Position numbers and translations under genes: made by a program | Shown: piece after piece, positions 20,173-30,960 of the stretch | Position numbering within the stretch: position 1 is the stretch's first letter | Layout of the letters: the number at the start of each line of letters is the position of its first letter | The notes under the pieces: generated by a model | The model's database searches: none | Told to the model about the DNA's origin: nothing | Seen by the model: only the letters and a program-made list of their open reading frames with translations | Assembly (NCBI GenBank): GCA_017871115.1 | Contig: JAFCIZ010000004.1 | Location: 1 to 64,000 of the forward strand | Direction of reading: 5' to 3' | Source: Cunninghamella blakesleeana | Lineage: Eukaryota > Mucoromycota > Mucoromycetes > Mucorales > Cunninghamellaceae | Length of the DNA: 64,000 nt

Positions 20173-23100
20173 TATATATATATATATATATTTGTTATTA
20201 CGTTATTTTATTGCTATGTTATTTTATTCTTTTATTGCTTTTTATATTTTATTTTATCTTAATTATTTATTATTTTTTTATATTTTATAAATTATAATTT
20301 ATATCTTTTTTATTTATATTTTTTTTTTTATATATATATTTTATTATATTTAATTATTATTATACCTTACATTACCTTTTACATTTTAATTTATTATCTA
20401 TTCCTGTATTATTCATTATTTCGTTATTATTGTTATTGTTTTTATATTTTCATTTTTTCATTTTTTTCATTTTTTTTTTTAATTATTTTTATTAAAGTTT
20501 ATAAATCTATCAATTTTTTTTTTAATTTATTTATTTACTCGTATTCTACATTGAATTTAGTTATATTTTTATATTTTACTCATTGCCTTTTTTTTTCTTT
20601 CTTTTTTTTCATCTATTCCTACTATTTATATATGTATTTATCATATCTTATATTAATTCAAATTTCGGTTTTTATACTTAATCATTCTTATTTATTTTAT
20701 TCTTTAATTTTCGTTACTTTTAATTTATAATATTTTTATTTGTTTTTTTTTTAATTATCATTAATATTTTATTCTATCTTATAATACATGCATGTATTAC
20801 TATTATTATCTTATTCCAATACCCTAATATTATTTGTATTTTTTTTTTTTTTACATGTTTACTTTATTATTATTATTATTGTTAATTTAATCTTTTTTTC
20901 TTTTTTCTTTTTGCTATTTTATTATATTATTATATTTTTATTAGTTTCTTTTTTAACCACATATACAAGTATATGTATTTATTTTTAATTTTTACCGTTA
21001 TGCTATTAGTGGTTGATCTTTTATTTGTTCAATTGTATGTTGGGGACTGCTAACTAAAAAAAATAATAATAATATGAAATAAAATAAAATAAAATAAAAA
21101 TCAAGACCATAGAAATATTATTTGTTATAAAAATATAAATAAAACAAGTACTAATGTTTATTTCATTAAATAGTTTTTAAAAAGCTATTATATTGAATTA
21201 ATACTTTAATTATATATATATTGTAATAGTATAGTAAGATACTATTTAATCAAGTAATATTTATATTTATATTTATAATTAATAATTATGGTTGTTGTTA
21301 ATAGGCTATATATTTGTTATAAATTAATTAACTTTGATACTATAATTATATTTATTATGCAATATGAATGTTTTATGAAGCATTTAACATATCACATTTC
21401 GTTTGTAATAACTCTGAATAAACAATCTTTATCACAAATGAAGAGTAAAATAAAATGATTTATTTTAATATGGTAAATATGATACAATATGTTTTTTTAT
21501 TTTATTTTATATTTATTTTGTTATTGTATTTTTTATTATTTTTTTATTACTTACATATCATTAATCTATATTATTTTACTTTTTTCATTCAAATAGTTTT
21601 TTGTTTTCCATTCAATTGATTTCTATCATATTGTAATTATTATTTTCTGATTATATTTCATTATTGATTTTATCGTTATTTTCTTCCAATTCATATATTT
21701 CTTTCATGTTTTTTATTAGTTCTCTAACTTTAACTTAGTTGTTTTTCCATATTGGTGTTAATTATTGTTTTTAACTAGTCGCTGTGAACGTTTTCTTTTC
21801 TTATTGGGTTGCTAGCTTTTGTATATTTTTCTATTTGCTTTGGTTTTTTCTTCATCATTGTATAATTGTCTGATGGTGATTTCTTTTTTTAATATTTGGC
21901 TGGTTAATAAATTTGTCTTTTTATGTTGATTTTTTATTATTACTATTAATTATAAAAGGCTGATCTGAATTAATCATTATTTAGCTTACATTTGTTGTAT
22001 TTGTCACATCAAAATATATTATTTATTATAGACATCATTTATTTAAATAATATAATTATACTATGCTACATTCTAACAAATACACAAAAATATGAATAAT
22101 TAAATAATACCATAATCCTAATTATTATATTAAACTCATATAAATACCTATTTTATTTTATTTTCTAATAAAAAATACTCAACAATTTCACAATATTTCT
22201 TTTGTCTTAACTTTTATTTTTTTTACTTTCTTTTTATATATTTTATTTTACCAAACCTAACATTTTCTATTCTGAATTCATTTCTGAATTCATTTTTATT
22301 TTTTGTATTTTATTTTAACAAACCTAACATCATTATTCATTTTGAGTAAAATTTCATCGTTAAACTTATAATTAGTAGACGATTTTGATGGTTTGGTGGT
22401 ATGGTAAGTTTTTCATAAAAATTAATATATCTAATTAATATAGGAAGTCGTTCAAGTACTCATAATGGCAACGATTCGCTTGCAAAGGATAAAACGGTTA
22501 GTTGGCGTATTTTCCAACTGGTTTTCTTTTGATTTCCGATGTTAGGTTTAAATTTTCATTTTTGTTACATTTCTTTTTCTTCAAAATTATTTTCTTTTCT
22601 TTTTAAGTTACTATTACTATCATTATTACAGACAACAGTTTCAATAGTAAAAAGAATAAAAAGAAAAAAAGGAAAACCAAAATTAAAAAATTAAAAAAAA
22701 TTAAAAAATTTGTCGTCACCCAACGAAATTTAAAATCTTATGTTTTTATCCCCCGCTCACCACAGCTTTCTATTTATTATTTATTTATTTATTTTCGTTT
22801 AACCTCTCCTTTTATTATTAAATCCTTTAAAGTATTATATTGATAGAATAGATAATATATTTATAATTAAAATATCATAGAATTTACAAAAAAAATTAAT
22901 AAGGCAATGACCTAGAATAAAAACAAAATAATAACTTTTTTAACTCTGGTATTTAATAAAAAGTTTTATTGTTATAATATTTGCGTGTGCATTTATAACA
23001 ATTACTATTGTCTAAACGACGCGCTCTATTTTAATACAATTATATATATAACAGATTTAACACACCTAATATGCGTAGTACTTCAACCGAAAGTAACTAG

Positions 23101-23690
23101 GTTCAAGAGTTGAGAATAAAATAAAAAATATACGTTTGATACGTTTAATTCGATAGATGATCGAATTAAAAAAGTATAAAACAAGAAAAAATAAAAATAA
23201 AATAAATACCTAAACTAAAATAAAATAAAATAAAAAAATAAAATAGTTCCAAATCCTTCAACCAAAAGAAATAAAATAATAAAAAAAAAAGCTAAAATCA
23301 AGATGAGTGACTAATACGCTAAAGAAAAGTGTAGCTTTTATTATTGTTATGAAATCCTGACTTTTATTTGCATATATCGGAATCTAAAAAAATAAAGTTT
23401 AAAATAATAGTAATAAAAATAATTAAATAAAAAAAAGTAAAACAATAATAAAAAAGTAAAAACGATAGTAAAAAAAGTAAAAATAATAATAATAATAATA
23501 AAAATAACAAAAATAATAATAAAAAATAAAAAAAAATAAAAAATAAAGACTCAAAATAAAATGAGCTCAAAAAGATGCTGGCGGTCTCTCACATTGTCGA
23601 GCGCGGTTTCCGTTTTAATTAGAATAGTTTATTTAGCTCAGATACAATTATTATAAAATAAAATAAAGGAATAAAAATAAATAAAATAAA
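20173..23690. other. 3.5 kb of very AT-rich DNA with transposon relics, no gene seen
   Basis: Mostly T-rich then A-rich simple sequence; open frames here are Phe/Ile/Leu runs without domains. Two relics stand out. At 21355-21450 there is a diverged match to the joined ends of the DIRS-like element (CTTTATGAAG/TTTATGAAGC...TATCACAAATGAAG). At 22447-22495 there is a weak copy of the dispersed Merlin-end motif (TACTCATAATGGCAACGATTCGCTTGC). No RNA gene was recognised. Confidence 0.6.
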
Positions 23691-23697
23691 AGAAAGA

Positions 23698-23875
23698 ATC
23701 TTACGCAAAGATAATAAAGAGTAAAAGAAAGTAATAAAACAACCTTACGCAAAGGTGATCAAGGTAAGTAAAATATATAAAAACAACCTTACGCAAAGGT
23801 GATTAAAAAGTATATGATTTTTATAAAAAATAAATATTCTTACGCAAAGAATAATAAATGTCTAACGCAAAGACA
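23698..23875. repeat. Array of five small hairpins with a constant ACGCA loop
   Basis: Five copies of a ACGCA core are each enclosed by complementary arms: ATCTT/AAGAT (23698-23712), ACCTT/AAGGT (23742-23756), ACCTT/AAGGT (23786-23800), TATTCTT/AAGAATA (23835-23853) and TGTCT/AGACA around AACGCAA (23859-23875). First-to-third spacing is 44 bp; the others are closer or irregular. The arms change between copies but remain complementary. Function unknown. Confidence 0.75.
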
Positions 23876-23923
23876 AAAAAATAAAAGTATCTAAAACTAA
23901 GCTTGAGAGGAAGAGTATCTCCT

Positions 23924-24361
23924 TTATTTTTCTGCCTTCGAGTTGGCCTTTATATAGTTTTTGGTTTGGCGTTTGTGGGTCGCCGAGAGGAATTTCCAGA
24001 ACAACACGGCATGGTGCCCGGGGTTACGAGCGGCGCTTAAAACCTTGGACCAGTTTAGGAAGGTTCTTCGGACTTTGGATTTCTTCCTGTTTTTTGGAAT
24101 CGTTGGTTTGAAACTCCTCTTTCTTTTCCTTTCTTCTCTTTCTAACTCCATATTTTTATTTTTTATTTCTTCATTATTTTTAGTTGTAGATTTACTAATT
24201 GAATCTTTTGTAATATTATTATTTTTAAATAAATCATTATTTTCTTCCTCAATAATAATATTGTTATTGTCATCATTGTCTTCATCCATTTTAGTGCTTT
24301 CTAATTCCTTGAAAGCATCGTCCTTACTATTACTAGTTATTTTATTGCCGACAACATGACC
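23924..24361 (-). pseudogene. 3' fragment of an unrecognised ORF running into the tRNA gene
   Basis: A minus-strand frame stops at 23924 and stays open upstream through 24361 and into the tRNA-Gln gene. The visible ATG at 24289 gives 121 aa, but sensible sequence continues upstream of it (HVVGNKITSNSK...), so the true start is missing. The N-terminal half is acidic and Asn-rich, then a basic RKRKR patch, then a Trp-containing tail (WSKVL, FWKFLSATHK). The plus-strand frame over the same bases looks like its shadow. A retroelement fragment that integrated beside a tRNA is possible, but I do not recognise the family. Confidence 0.4.
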
Positions 24362-24364
24362 TGA

Positions 24365-24436
24365 GGTTGCATGGTCTAATGGTTATGACTCCAGACTTTG
24401 AATCTGGCAGCCCGAGTTCGATTCTCGGTGCGACCT
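24365..24436 (+). tRNA. tRNA-Gln (anticodon UUG)
   Basis: 72-nt cloverleaf without an intron. The acceptor stem pairs GGTTGCA with TGCGACC (one T-G wobble) and the discriminator is T, as in other fungal tRNA-Gln. Anticodon stem CCAGA/TCTGG encloses the loop CTTTGAA with anticodon TTG. The T arm CCGAG-TTCGATT-CTCGG is perfect. The B box (GTTCGATTC) is present. It lies alone in repeat-rich DNA, directly against the open end of the ORF fragment at 23924-24361. Confidence 0.95.
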
Positions 24437-24479
24437 AATAAATTATCAAGTAATGCTTCAAACGAAGTTGTCCATACTT

Positions 24480-26414
24480 TTTTTATATTTTTGTTAGTGT
24501 TGTGTGGGTTTTTGTTTAAGATTTATTTTTTTTGAAATGAGTGTTGTGTAAATTTTTGGTTGTTTGAAAGATAGAATTTCCTTTTATAGTTTTGGAAAGT
24601 AGTGTTATGTGGGTTTTTGGTTAAGATTTATTTTTTGAAATGAGGAATGAGTATTGTTGTGTAAATTTTTGGTTGTTTGAAAAGTAGAATTTCCTTTTAT
24701 AGTTTTGGAAAGTAGATAGTTTTGTAGTTTAGTTTAGTCGTCAGTGAGCACCAGTATCTTGTTTTATAAGTAGTGTTGTGTAAATTTTTGGTTGTTTGAA
24801 AAATAGAATTTCCTTTTATAGTTTTGGAAAGTAGATAGTTTTATAGTTTAGTTTAGTTGTCAGTGAGCACCAGTATCTTGTTTTATAAGTAGATACAACT
24901 TAGTTTAGATTGATAATTTAAAATAAAATTAAAATAATAAAATAAAATAAAATAAATTATATAATTGGATAAAGATCAACAATTATATAGACAAAGTAAT
25001 AAATTTAAAATAAAATAAAATAAATATAATATCGGATAAAGATCAACGATTATTATAATAAAATAATATAAAGTAATATTGGATAGTAATCAACAATATT
25101 AATATAAAATAAAAATAATCTTTAGCTAAAAAGATGAGTTAATAGACTTATTGGTTATAATATAAGTTCTTTTATTTAAAATTAACTTGTTATTAACTGA
25201 TTTTTCAAAAATAAAATAAAAATTGTCGAGTATTTATATAAAAAGGATTTGAATTTTAAATACCGATCATTGATATATATATGCTAGTGCATATATATAA
25301 GAGAGTATATATATATATCTATACTGAGTTTAAATGGGATATATATACCTATATGTATATATATAAAATAAGATTATAGTTAAGCCTTGCCCAAATATGG
25401 GAGGTTTAGCCAGAACATAACAGTAGATACAACTTAGTTTAGATTGATAGTTTAAAATAAAAATAAAATAATAAAATAAAATAAATTATATAATTGGATA
25501 AAGATCAACAATTATATAGACAAAATAATAAATTTAAAATAAAATAAATATAATATCGGATAAAGATCAACGATTATTATAATAATGTAATATAAAGTAA
25601 TATTGGATAATAATCAACAATATTAATATAAAGTAAATATAATCTTTAGCTAAAAAGATGAGTTAATAGACTTATTTGTTATAATATAAGTTCTTTTATT
25701 TAAAATTAACTAATTATTAACTGATTTTTCAAAAATAAAATAAAATGGTTGAGTATTTATATAAAAAATAAAAATAAGGTTATCATTTTCTTCTCCTGAG
25801 AAGAGAAAAAAATGTTAACAAATTCTTCTCCTGAGAAGAGAGAAAAATGATATAAAACCAATTTTCTTTCCAAATAAGAGAGAAAAAGGATAAAATGTCA
25901 ATTTTCTTTCTAAATAAGAGAGAAAAAAGATAAAATGTCAATTTTCTTTCTAAATAAGAGAGAAAAAAGATAAAACCATTCAAAAAAAAAAAATAATAAA
26001 TAATAGTAATAATAATAAATAAATATAAAAATAAATGTGAATAATAATTATAATAAAATAAAAATAATAAAAGTAATAAAACTTCGATTAATTATTAACT
26101 AATTTGTGAGATACTCAAGTCTCACCCACTTCATAACAGTATTATAAGTTATATTTGGAGTATATAATAAGTTTCCAGTGAGCACCAGTTCCTGTTTTAT
26201 AAGTAGAACGACTTAATATAAAGGAATGTTATGTGGGTTTTTGGTTAAGATTTATTTTTGAAATGAGGAATGAGTATTATAAGTTATATTTGGAGTATAT
26301 AATAAGTTTCCAGTGAGCACCAGTTCCTGTTTTATAAGTAGAACGACTTAATATAAAGGAATAGAAAATTAAAAAAATAAAATAAAATAAAAAAAATAAA
26401 AGAAAATAAAATAA
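24480..26414. repeat. Blocks of diverged direct repeats (LTR-like pieces)
   Basis: Several blocks recur: GTGTAAATTTTTGGTTGTTTGAAA (24543, 24655, 24778); the CAGTGAGCACCAGT...TGTTTTATAAGTAG block (about 24740, 24858, 26192, 26311); about 330 bp at 24895-25250 repeated at 25433-25760; a TTCTCCTGAGAAGAG array at 25785-25975. Units begin near TGTTATGTGGG and end near CCCACTTCATAACA, which are complementary TG...CA ends like those of LTRs. About 90 bp is tandemly duplicated at 26141-26228 and 26271-26361. No ORF is present. Confidence 0.65.
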
Positions 26415-26573
26415 AGATTATAAGTAAAATATAAGCAGGATTAAAGCAAAAGTTTAATGACCGCCGAGTAAAATAAGTAGTAAAGAGTTTAAATGATTTA
26501 GATCAGTAGTATAGAATATTTAAGTAAATAAATATTATAAAATAAGATAGTATATAATAATATAAAATATTAT
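26415..26573 (+). repeat. Left part of the repeat unit split by the DIRS-like element
   Basis: About 155 bp nearly identical to 30966-31125 (AAAATATAAGCAGGATTAAA...GACCGCCGAGTAAAATA). The right part of the same unit resumes at 30520. A more diverged trace is at 33172-33230. Confidence 0.8.
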
Positions 26574-26712
26574 AGTATGTAATACGAATACTTTATGAAG
26601 TATTTAACATATTACACGAGTAAGTGATAATGGTTGTTGTAATCATTCTTTATTTATTAAATCGAACTTTGCACTGAGTTTAAAATTAGAAAATATAAAA
26701 TAAAATATATAA

Positions 26713-26758
<46 letters not shown>

Positions 26759-26925
26759 CTTTATCTTCTTTGAGTGAGTATGAGTGTAATTATAGCTTAA
26801 AGATAAAAGGGAGAGGAGGGTGGGAACAACCATTATCACTTACTCGTGTAATATGTTAAATACTTCATAAAGTATTCGTATTACATACTATTACACTTCG
26901 TTTGTGATAATGGTTGTTGATCCAG
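26574..26925. repeat. Terminal hairpin and internal complementary region of the DIRS-like element
   Basis: 26575-26640 and 26824-26888 are complementary (arms contain CTTTATGAAGTATTTAACAT), with about 180 bp between. The inner arm continues at 26889-26925 into the complement of the far right terminus (ATTACACTTCGTTTGTGATA). So the complements of the left and right ends abut at ACATACT|ATTACAC near 26887-26889. Confidence 0.8.
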
Positions 26926-27534
26926 AGTATAAGATATAATAAAAGAAAACAAATGTGATAGACAATTAAATGATTGTATCAATAATGAGATAACATATAA
27001 TTGTAGTGTACAAATCAAAAATATTTGTATAGAAATATAGAATTATGTGTAGAAAGATTTAAAGGGTCATATAACTATAACTGCATATTTAAATGTATTT
27101 AACCAAGTGTAAAGATGCATAAATGGGTCGGGTTGCTATTATAATAATCTGTGTTGAACCAAATATTTAATATGTATGTGTCTATAGCAGTGTATTGTTA
27201 TATTCAAGTTGTAATGTATGTATATATCTCTTTATACATATACTTTTTTTTTTTTTTTTTTTTTTTTTGGAGATGATGATAGTGGTAAAATTAAACTACT
27301 TACTAATCCATATATATTTTCTTGGGTGATGATAGTGATAAAATAAACTACTTGTTAATTTATAAACATTGTTGATGTATATGAATTTTCTTGATTGTTG
27401 AGCTAAATATTGAAATACCTTGTAATAGTAGTAGCTCTACCCTAGTTGTCTCTATTAGTAGCTTTTGTCATTAATACGTATATCAATGGTGTAATTATAC
27501 CAGTAACTCCATAGTGTAAAATAATAGTAGATCC

Positions 27535-27585
<51 letters not shown>

Positions 27586-27949
27586 GCGAATAAACTTCCT
27601 AATAAATAATAAGTATATGTGAATTATTGTAGAATTGTATAATTTACTCTTCTATATGTTATTCTGATATCCTTTCTATGTATTTATGATGTTAGCTTAT
27701 ATTGCCATGTAGATCTATATTATTGTATATATTAATATTTCCTTTATAATTATTATTGTCGATGTATATGTATATGATTAATTCATCTTATCTTTAATAT
27801 TCATTTGAATTAAAATAATGTAGTGAGAGCTGTTATATAATTTAATTAGAATGTAGTTGAGCAAGTCGAATAAGTAGTGGTTGTATAACATATTTGAAAA
27901 TCGATATAAAGAATAGACTATGTAATTATATATATCTATTTAAATGTGA
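26926..27949. other. Interior of the DIRS-like element without ORF
   Basis: About 1 kb downstream of the RT stop codon. It holds two long T runs (27245-27268, 27538-27584) and AT-rich sequence. A tyrosine recombinase gene would be expected here in an autonomous DIRS element; no such frame or R-H-R-Y motif was seen. Confidence 0.6.
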
Positions 27950-30301
27950 TTATGTAGGTTGATCAAGATCCCATGCTAACATTGTCCATCTATTATTCTT
28001 TTTTATAATATGATTATCTTCCTCATGATCTATTAAATGATGTTGTTGTAATATAATTGGTTGTTGTTGAGCAAGATTAGCTGCAATTGGATACCAAGGA
28101 GCTGAAGGCCAATTAGGTGTAATTAGCGTCGCAGATTGTGGAGACTTTTGTAACCGTTGAAGTACTTGTAATATTAAATTCCAAGGTGGAGCTAAATATA
28201 TTCTACCATTAATGTTTTTCCATGATATTGAAAATGCATTGGTTCCTGCTGCATCAGAACAATATTGATATGATATAAAATAAGTCGGAATTTTTGAATT
28301 TTTTGGTGAGGCAAACAAGTCTACTACATGAGGTCCCCAAAGGTTATCGAGCCAATTAAAAGTACGTTGAGGAATAGACCATTCAATTTGATCATGGAGC
28401 TGTCTTGAAGGTGCATCAGCCGGATTAAGTTTTGAAGGTACATATAGAGTAGATAATTCAACATTATTACTAAAACAATATTTCCAAATGTCCATAGCTA
28501 AATTATTGAGTTTTTTAGAACGTGTACCACCAAACTTATAAATATATGACATAGCTGATAAATTATCAATACATATTTGAAAGTGAAGATGACTATCGTT
28601 TATATGTAATTGTTTTTGGTGTTGCCATTGTATGGCTTTTTTAACTACAAGGAGCTCTTTATAATTTATGTGTTCATGTATTACGGAAGGTGACCATTTT
28701 CCACTTAGGTTACCATTATCCGAAACGATTCCCCATCCATCGTTTGAAGCATCAGTAAAAATTTGTAAAGGTGATTGTTGTATAATATTTCTTCCATTCC
28801 ATTTTAATAATTGAGATATCCACCAAGTAAGCTCTTGTTTCATATGTTGATTAATTGGAACTAAATGATCGGTAGATTTTTTACGATACATATTAAGTTG
28901 TTGGATTAGTCGTCTAGTTCGAAATTTAGCCTGAATATTTCCCATAAAAGTTGCTAATGCTGTACCAATAAAACTTGATAATAATCTCCATGTTGTTGAT
29001 GTTTTATATAGTAACTTATAGGCTAAACGTCTGATGGATCTTATCTTCTTGCCAGGCACCGTAAGTGTCATGTCCATTGTATTAATTGTCATACCTAGAT
29101 GATCTATCTTTTGAGTTGGTGTAAGTTGCGATTTTTTGTCATTGATTAACCATCCCATTTGCTTCATTTTATCATGAACCAGTTGAGTATGTAATATTGA
29201 TTTTTCGCGCGTTGGAGCCATAATAAGAATGTCATCCAGATATGCTGTGATTCTAATACCTTGTTTACGTGCCCAATGTAATAAAGGTTTAACTACCTTT
29301 GTAAATACCCAAGGTGATAATGCCAAACCAAAAGGTAAGACTTTATATTGATACAGTTGTTGTTTCCACATAAATCGTAAATAATTACGTGATGTTACAT
29401 CAATAGGGATATGGTGAAAGGCATCTTGAAGATCAATGGATGTGAGATAATCATTAGGTTGAAGCAGAGAAGATATCATTTGTAAAGTTTCCATTTTGAA
29501 ATGACGTTGAGGTAGGTATTCATTTAAACGACGTAGATTGAGAACTGGTCTTAAACCTCCATCTTTTTTTGGTATAACGAAAAGATTTGAGATAAAGCCG
29601 AATGAACGATCGTTGACATGTTCAATAGCATTTTTTAATAGTAGGGTGTTTATTTCTTTATCTATCACACTAATAGAAGTAGTCGAAAGTTGATTTATTC
29701 CATAAGGTTGATTAACTTTTAGTGTCAAAGGCGGTGGATAATTGAAATAAAGTTTGAATCCATTACGTATAACTTTAAAGAGCCATGGGTGTAAAGGTTC
29801 TTGTAAAATAGAAGACCACAAGGAAGCAAATGAAGATAGACGCCCTCCTACTATATTTTCTGGTAATGCATTTTCAGTAAAATAATTAAAACCATTATTA
29901 GATACCGATGATGAATAGCTATCGTGTGTTAAACTAGAGTTGAAGGTGTTGTTATAATTTTTTCTATACGAACTTCGTCGTTTATTATTTATGTGATATG
30001 ATGCTGAACACTTATATTTTAATCTTTTAGATTTTTTATTTTTTGTAAACTGTTGTAAATAGCGATATATCTCTAAGTATTTATGAAATTCGTCGGGGGG
30101 AACTAAATAATTATCTTCCGAACTTCTAGTATATATAGCTTTTCTTTTTCTCCTTAACAGTGCTGTGTTAAGAGTAGATTGTTTATCCCAAAAGTTAACA
30201 GTGGCTGAATTAGTTGATAACGGAGATTTATTTAACTTATCAAGAAATTGTGGTAGCCAAGGAGGAATATCATTACTATTATCAACAGGATCTTTATTCA
30301 T
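27950..30301 (-). CDS. DIRS-type reverse transcriptase / RNase H / methylase-like protein
   Basis: 783 aa with no stops. About residues 1-150 are a basic, Ser/Asn-rich region of unknown role. The reverse transcriptase follows: VPKKDGG-like VIPKKDGGLRPVLN, TSIDLQDAFHHIPI and the catalytic TAYLDDILIM (near residue 360). RNase H begins at IFTDASNDGWG (about 515), includes NYKELLVVKKA, and ends with the conserved YVPSKLNPADAPSR (about 625). The C-terminal part (VVDLFASPKNSK, YLAPPWNLILQVL) matches the Dam-methylase-like domain typical of DIRS elements. It would copy element RNA into DNA. Intactness suggests it could act in trans even though this copy lacks a recombinase. The start ATG at 30301 is the first in a frame closed upstream. 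Confidence 0.92.
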   Translation of the reverse strand: MNKDPVDNSNDIPPWLPQFLDKLNKSPLSTNSATVNFWDKQSTLNTALLRRKRKAIYTRSSEDNYLVPPDEFHKYLEIYRYLQQFTKNKKSKRLKYKCSASYHINNKRRSSYRKNYNNTFNSSLTHDSYSSSVSNNGFNYFTENALPENIVGGRLSSFASLWSSILQEPLHPWLFKVIRNGFKLYFNYPPPLTLKVNQPYGINQLSTTSISVIDKEINTLLLKNAIEHVNDRSFGFISNLFVIPKKDGGLRPVLNLRRLNEYLPQRHFKMETLQMISSLLQPNDYLTSIDLQDAFHHIPIDVTSRNYLRFMWKQQLYQYKVLPFGLALSPWVFTKVVKPLLHWARKQGIRITAYLDDILIMAPTREKSILHTQLVHDKMKQMGWLINDKKSQLTPTQKIDHLGMTINTMDMTLTVPGKKIRSIRRLAYKLLYKTSTTWRLLSSFIGTALATFMGNIQAKFRTRRLIQQLNMYRKKSTDHLVPINQHMKQELTWWISQLLKWNGRNIIQQSPLQIFTDASNDGWGIVSDNGNLSGKWSPSVIHEHINYKELLVVKKAIQWQHQKQLHINDSHLHFQICIDNLSAMSYIYKFGGTRSKKLNNLAMDIWKYCFSNNVELSTLYVPSKLNPADAPSRQLHDQIEWSIPQRTFNWLDNLWGPHVVDLFASPKNSKIPTYFISYQYCSDAAGTNAFSISWKNINGRIYLAPPWNLILQVLQRLQKSPQSATLITPNWPSAPWYPIAANLAQQQPIILQQHHLIDHEEDNHIIKKNNRWTMLAWDLDQPT

Positions 30302-30371
30302 TATGAGAATAGTACCCAGACGGTAGATACCAGGTGCATAAGTACAAAGTTCGAACGAAAAGAAGATAAAG

Positions 30372-30416
<45 letters not shown>

Positions 30417-30519
30417 TTATATATTTTATTTTATATTTTCTAATTTTAAACTCAGTGCAAAGTTCGATTTAATAAATAAAGAATGATTACAACAACCATT
30501 ATCACAAACGAAGTGTAAT

Positions 30520-30960
30520 AAAGTAAAAATAAAATAAAAATAAAATAATTTGTTAAATAAAAAATAGATAAGTTCAATAATTGAATATGTTATAGTAAGT
30601 TAAAATAAAAAAATTTAAAATTATAAAGTTTGTTTTATAAAGTGGACAAGTTCAATAATTATTTAGTAGATAATAATTTATTATAAAAATTTGACAATTT
30701 AAGAGAAAGAAAGAGAAAAAAATTGGTTCTATTTATATTTAAAAAAAAAAATTAAAAAAATTATTTAAAGTATATTGAGAGTAGGGAAAAGATATGGAAG
30801 TGACTTTCATATTGAACAACGGTGCAGTGAACATTGGTTCAGTGAACATTGGTTCAGTGAACATTGGTTCAGTGAACAATGGTTCAGTGAACAACGGTTC
30901 AAAAAAGCAGTGACCAATTTCAAAGAGCGCCATTGGTATCACCATTGTCGACAGTAAATA
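30520..30960 (+). repeat. Right part of the repeat unit split by the DIRS-like element
   Basis: Matches 31125-31534 base for base with few changes, except for the minisatellite core, where the two units are different. No conserved gene is seen. It contains a 39-codon frame (30794-30913) that begins MEVT and ends KKQ around the minisatellite. Confidence 0.8.
30826..30902 (+). repeat. 15-bp minisatellite, unit GTGAACATTGGTTCA
   Basis: Five tandem copies, the last two with AAT or AAC replacing ATT. The 15-bp period preserves frame: the plus strand reads VNIGS repeats, and the minus strand reads FTEPL/FTEPM repeats within a 68-codon frame (30739-30945). Confidence 0.85.

Larger units (their letters stand above)
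26574..30519 (-). mobile_element. DIRS-like tyrosine-recombinase-type retroelement lacking its recombinase
   Basis: Inverted ends lie at about 26617-26771 and 30357-30519 (the GATAATGGTTGTTGTAATC...TTTATCTTCTTT stretch). On the coding strand the order is: end repeat, RT/RNase H/methylase-like ORF (30301-27950), about 1 kb without ORF, then at 26925-26838 a short block that joins the two termini, then the other end repeat. This is the layout known for DIRS-1, whose internal complementary region spans the junction of a circular intermediate. The paralogous repeat at 30961-31530 gives an uninterrupted target site, fixing the borders. No tyrosine recombinase or separate gag ORF is visible. Confidence 0.82.

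Noticed and set aside
23961..24359. 132-codon plus-strand frame upstream of the tRNA
   Set aside because: Leu/Ser/Phe-rich complement of the Asn/Lys-rich minus frame; shadow coding.
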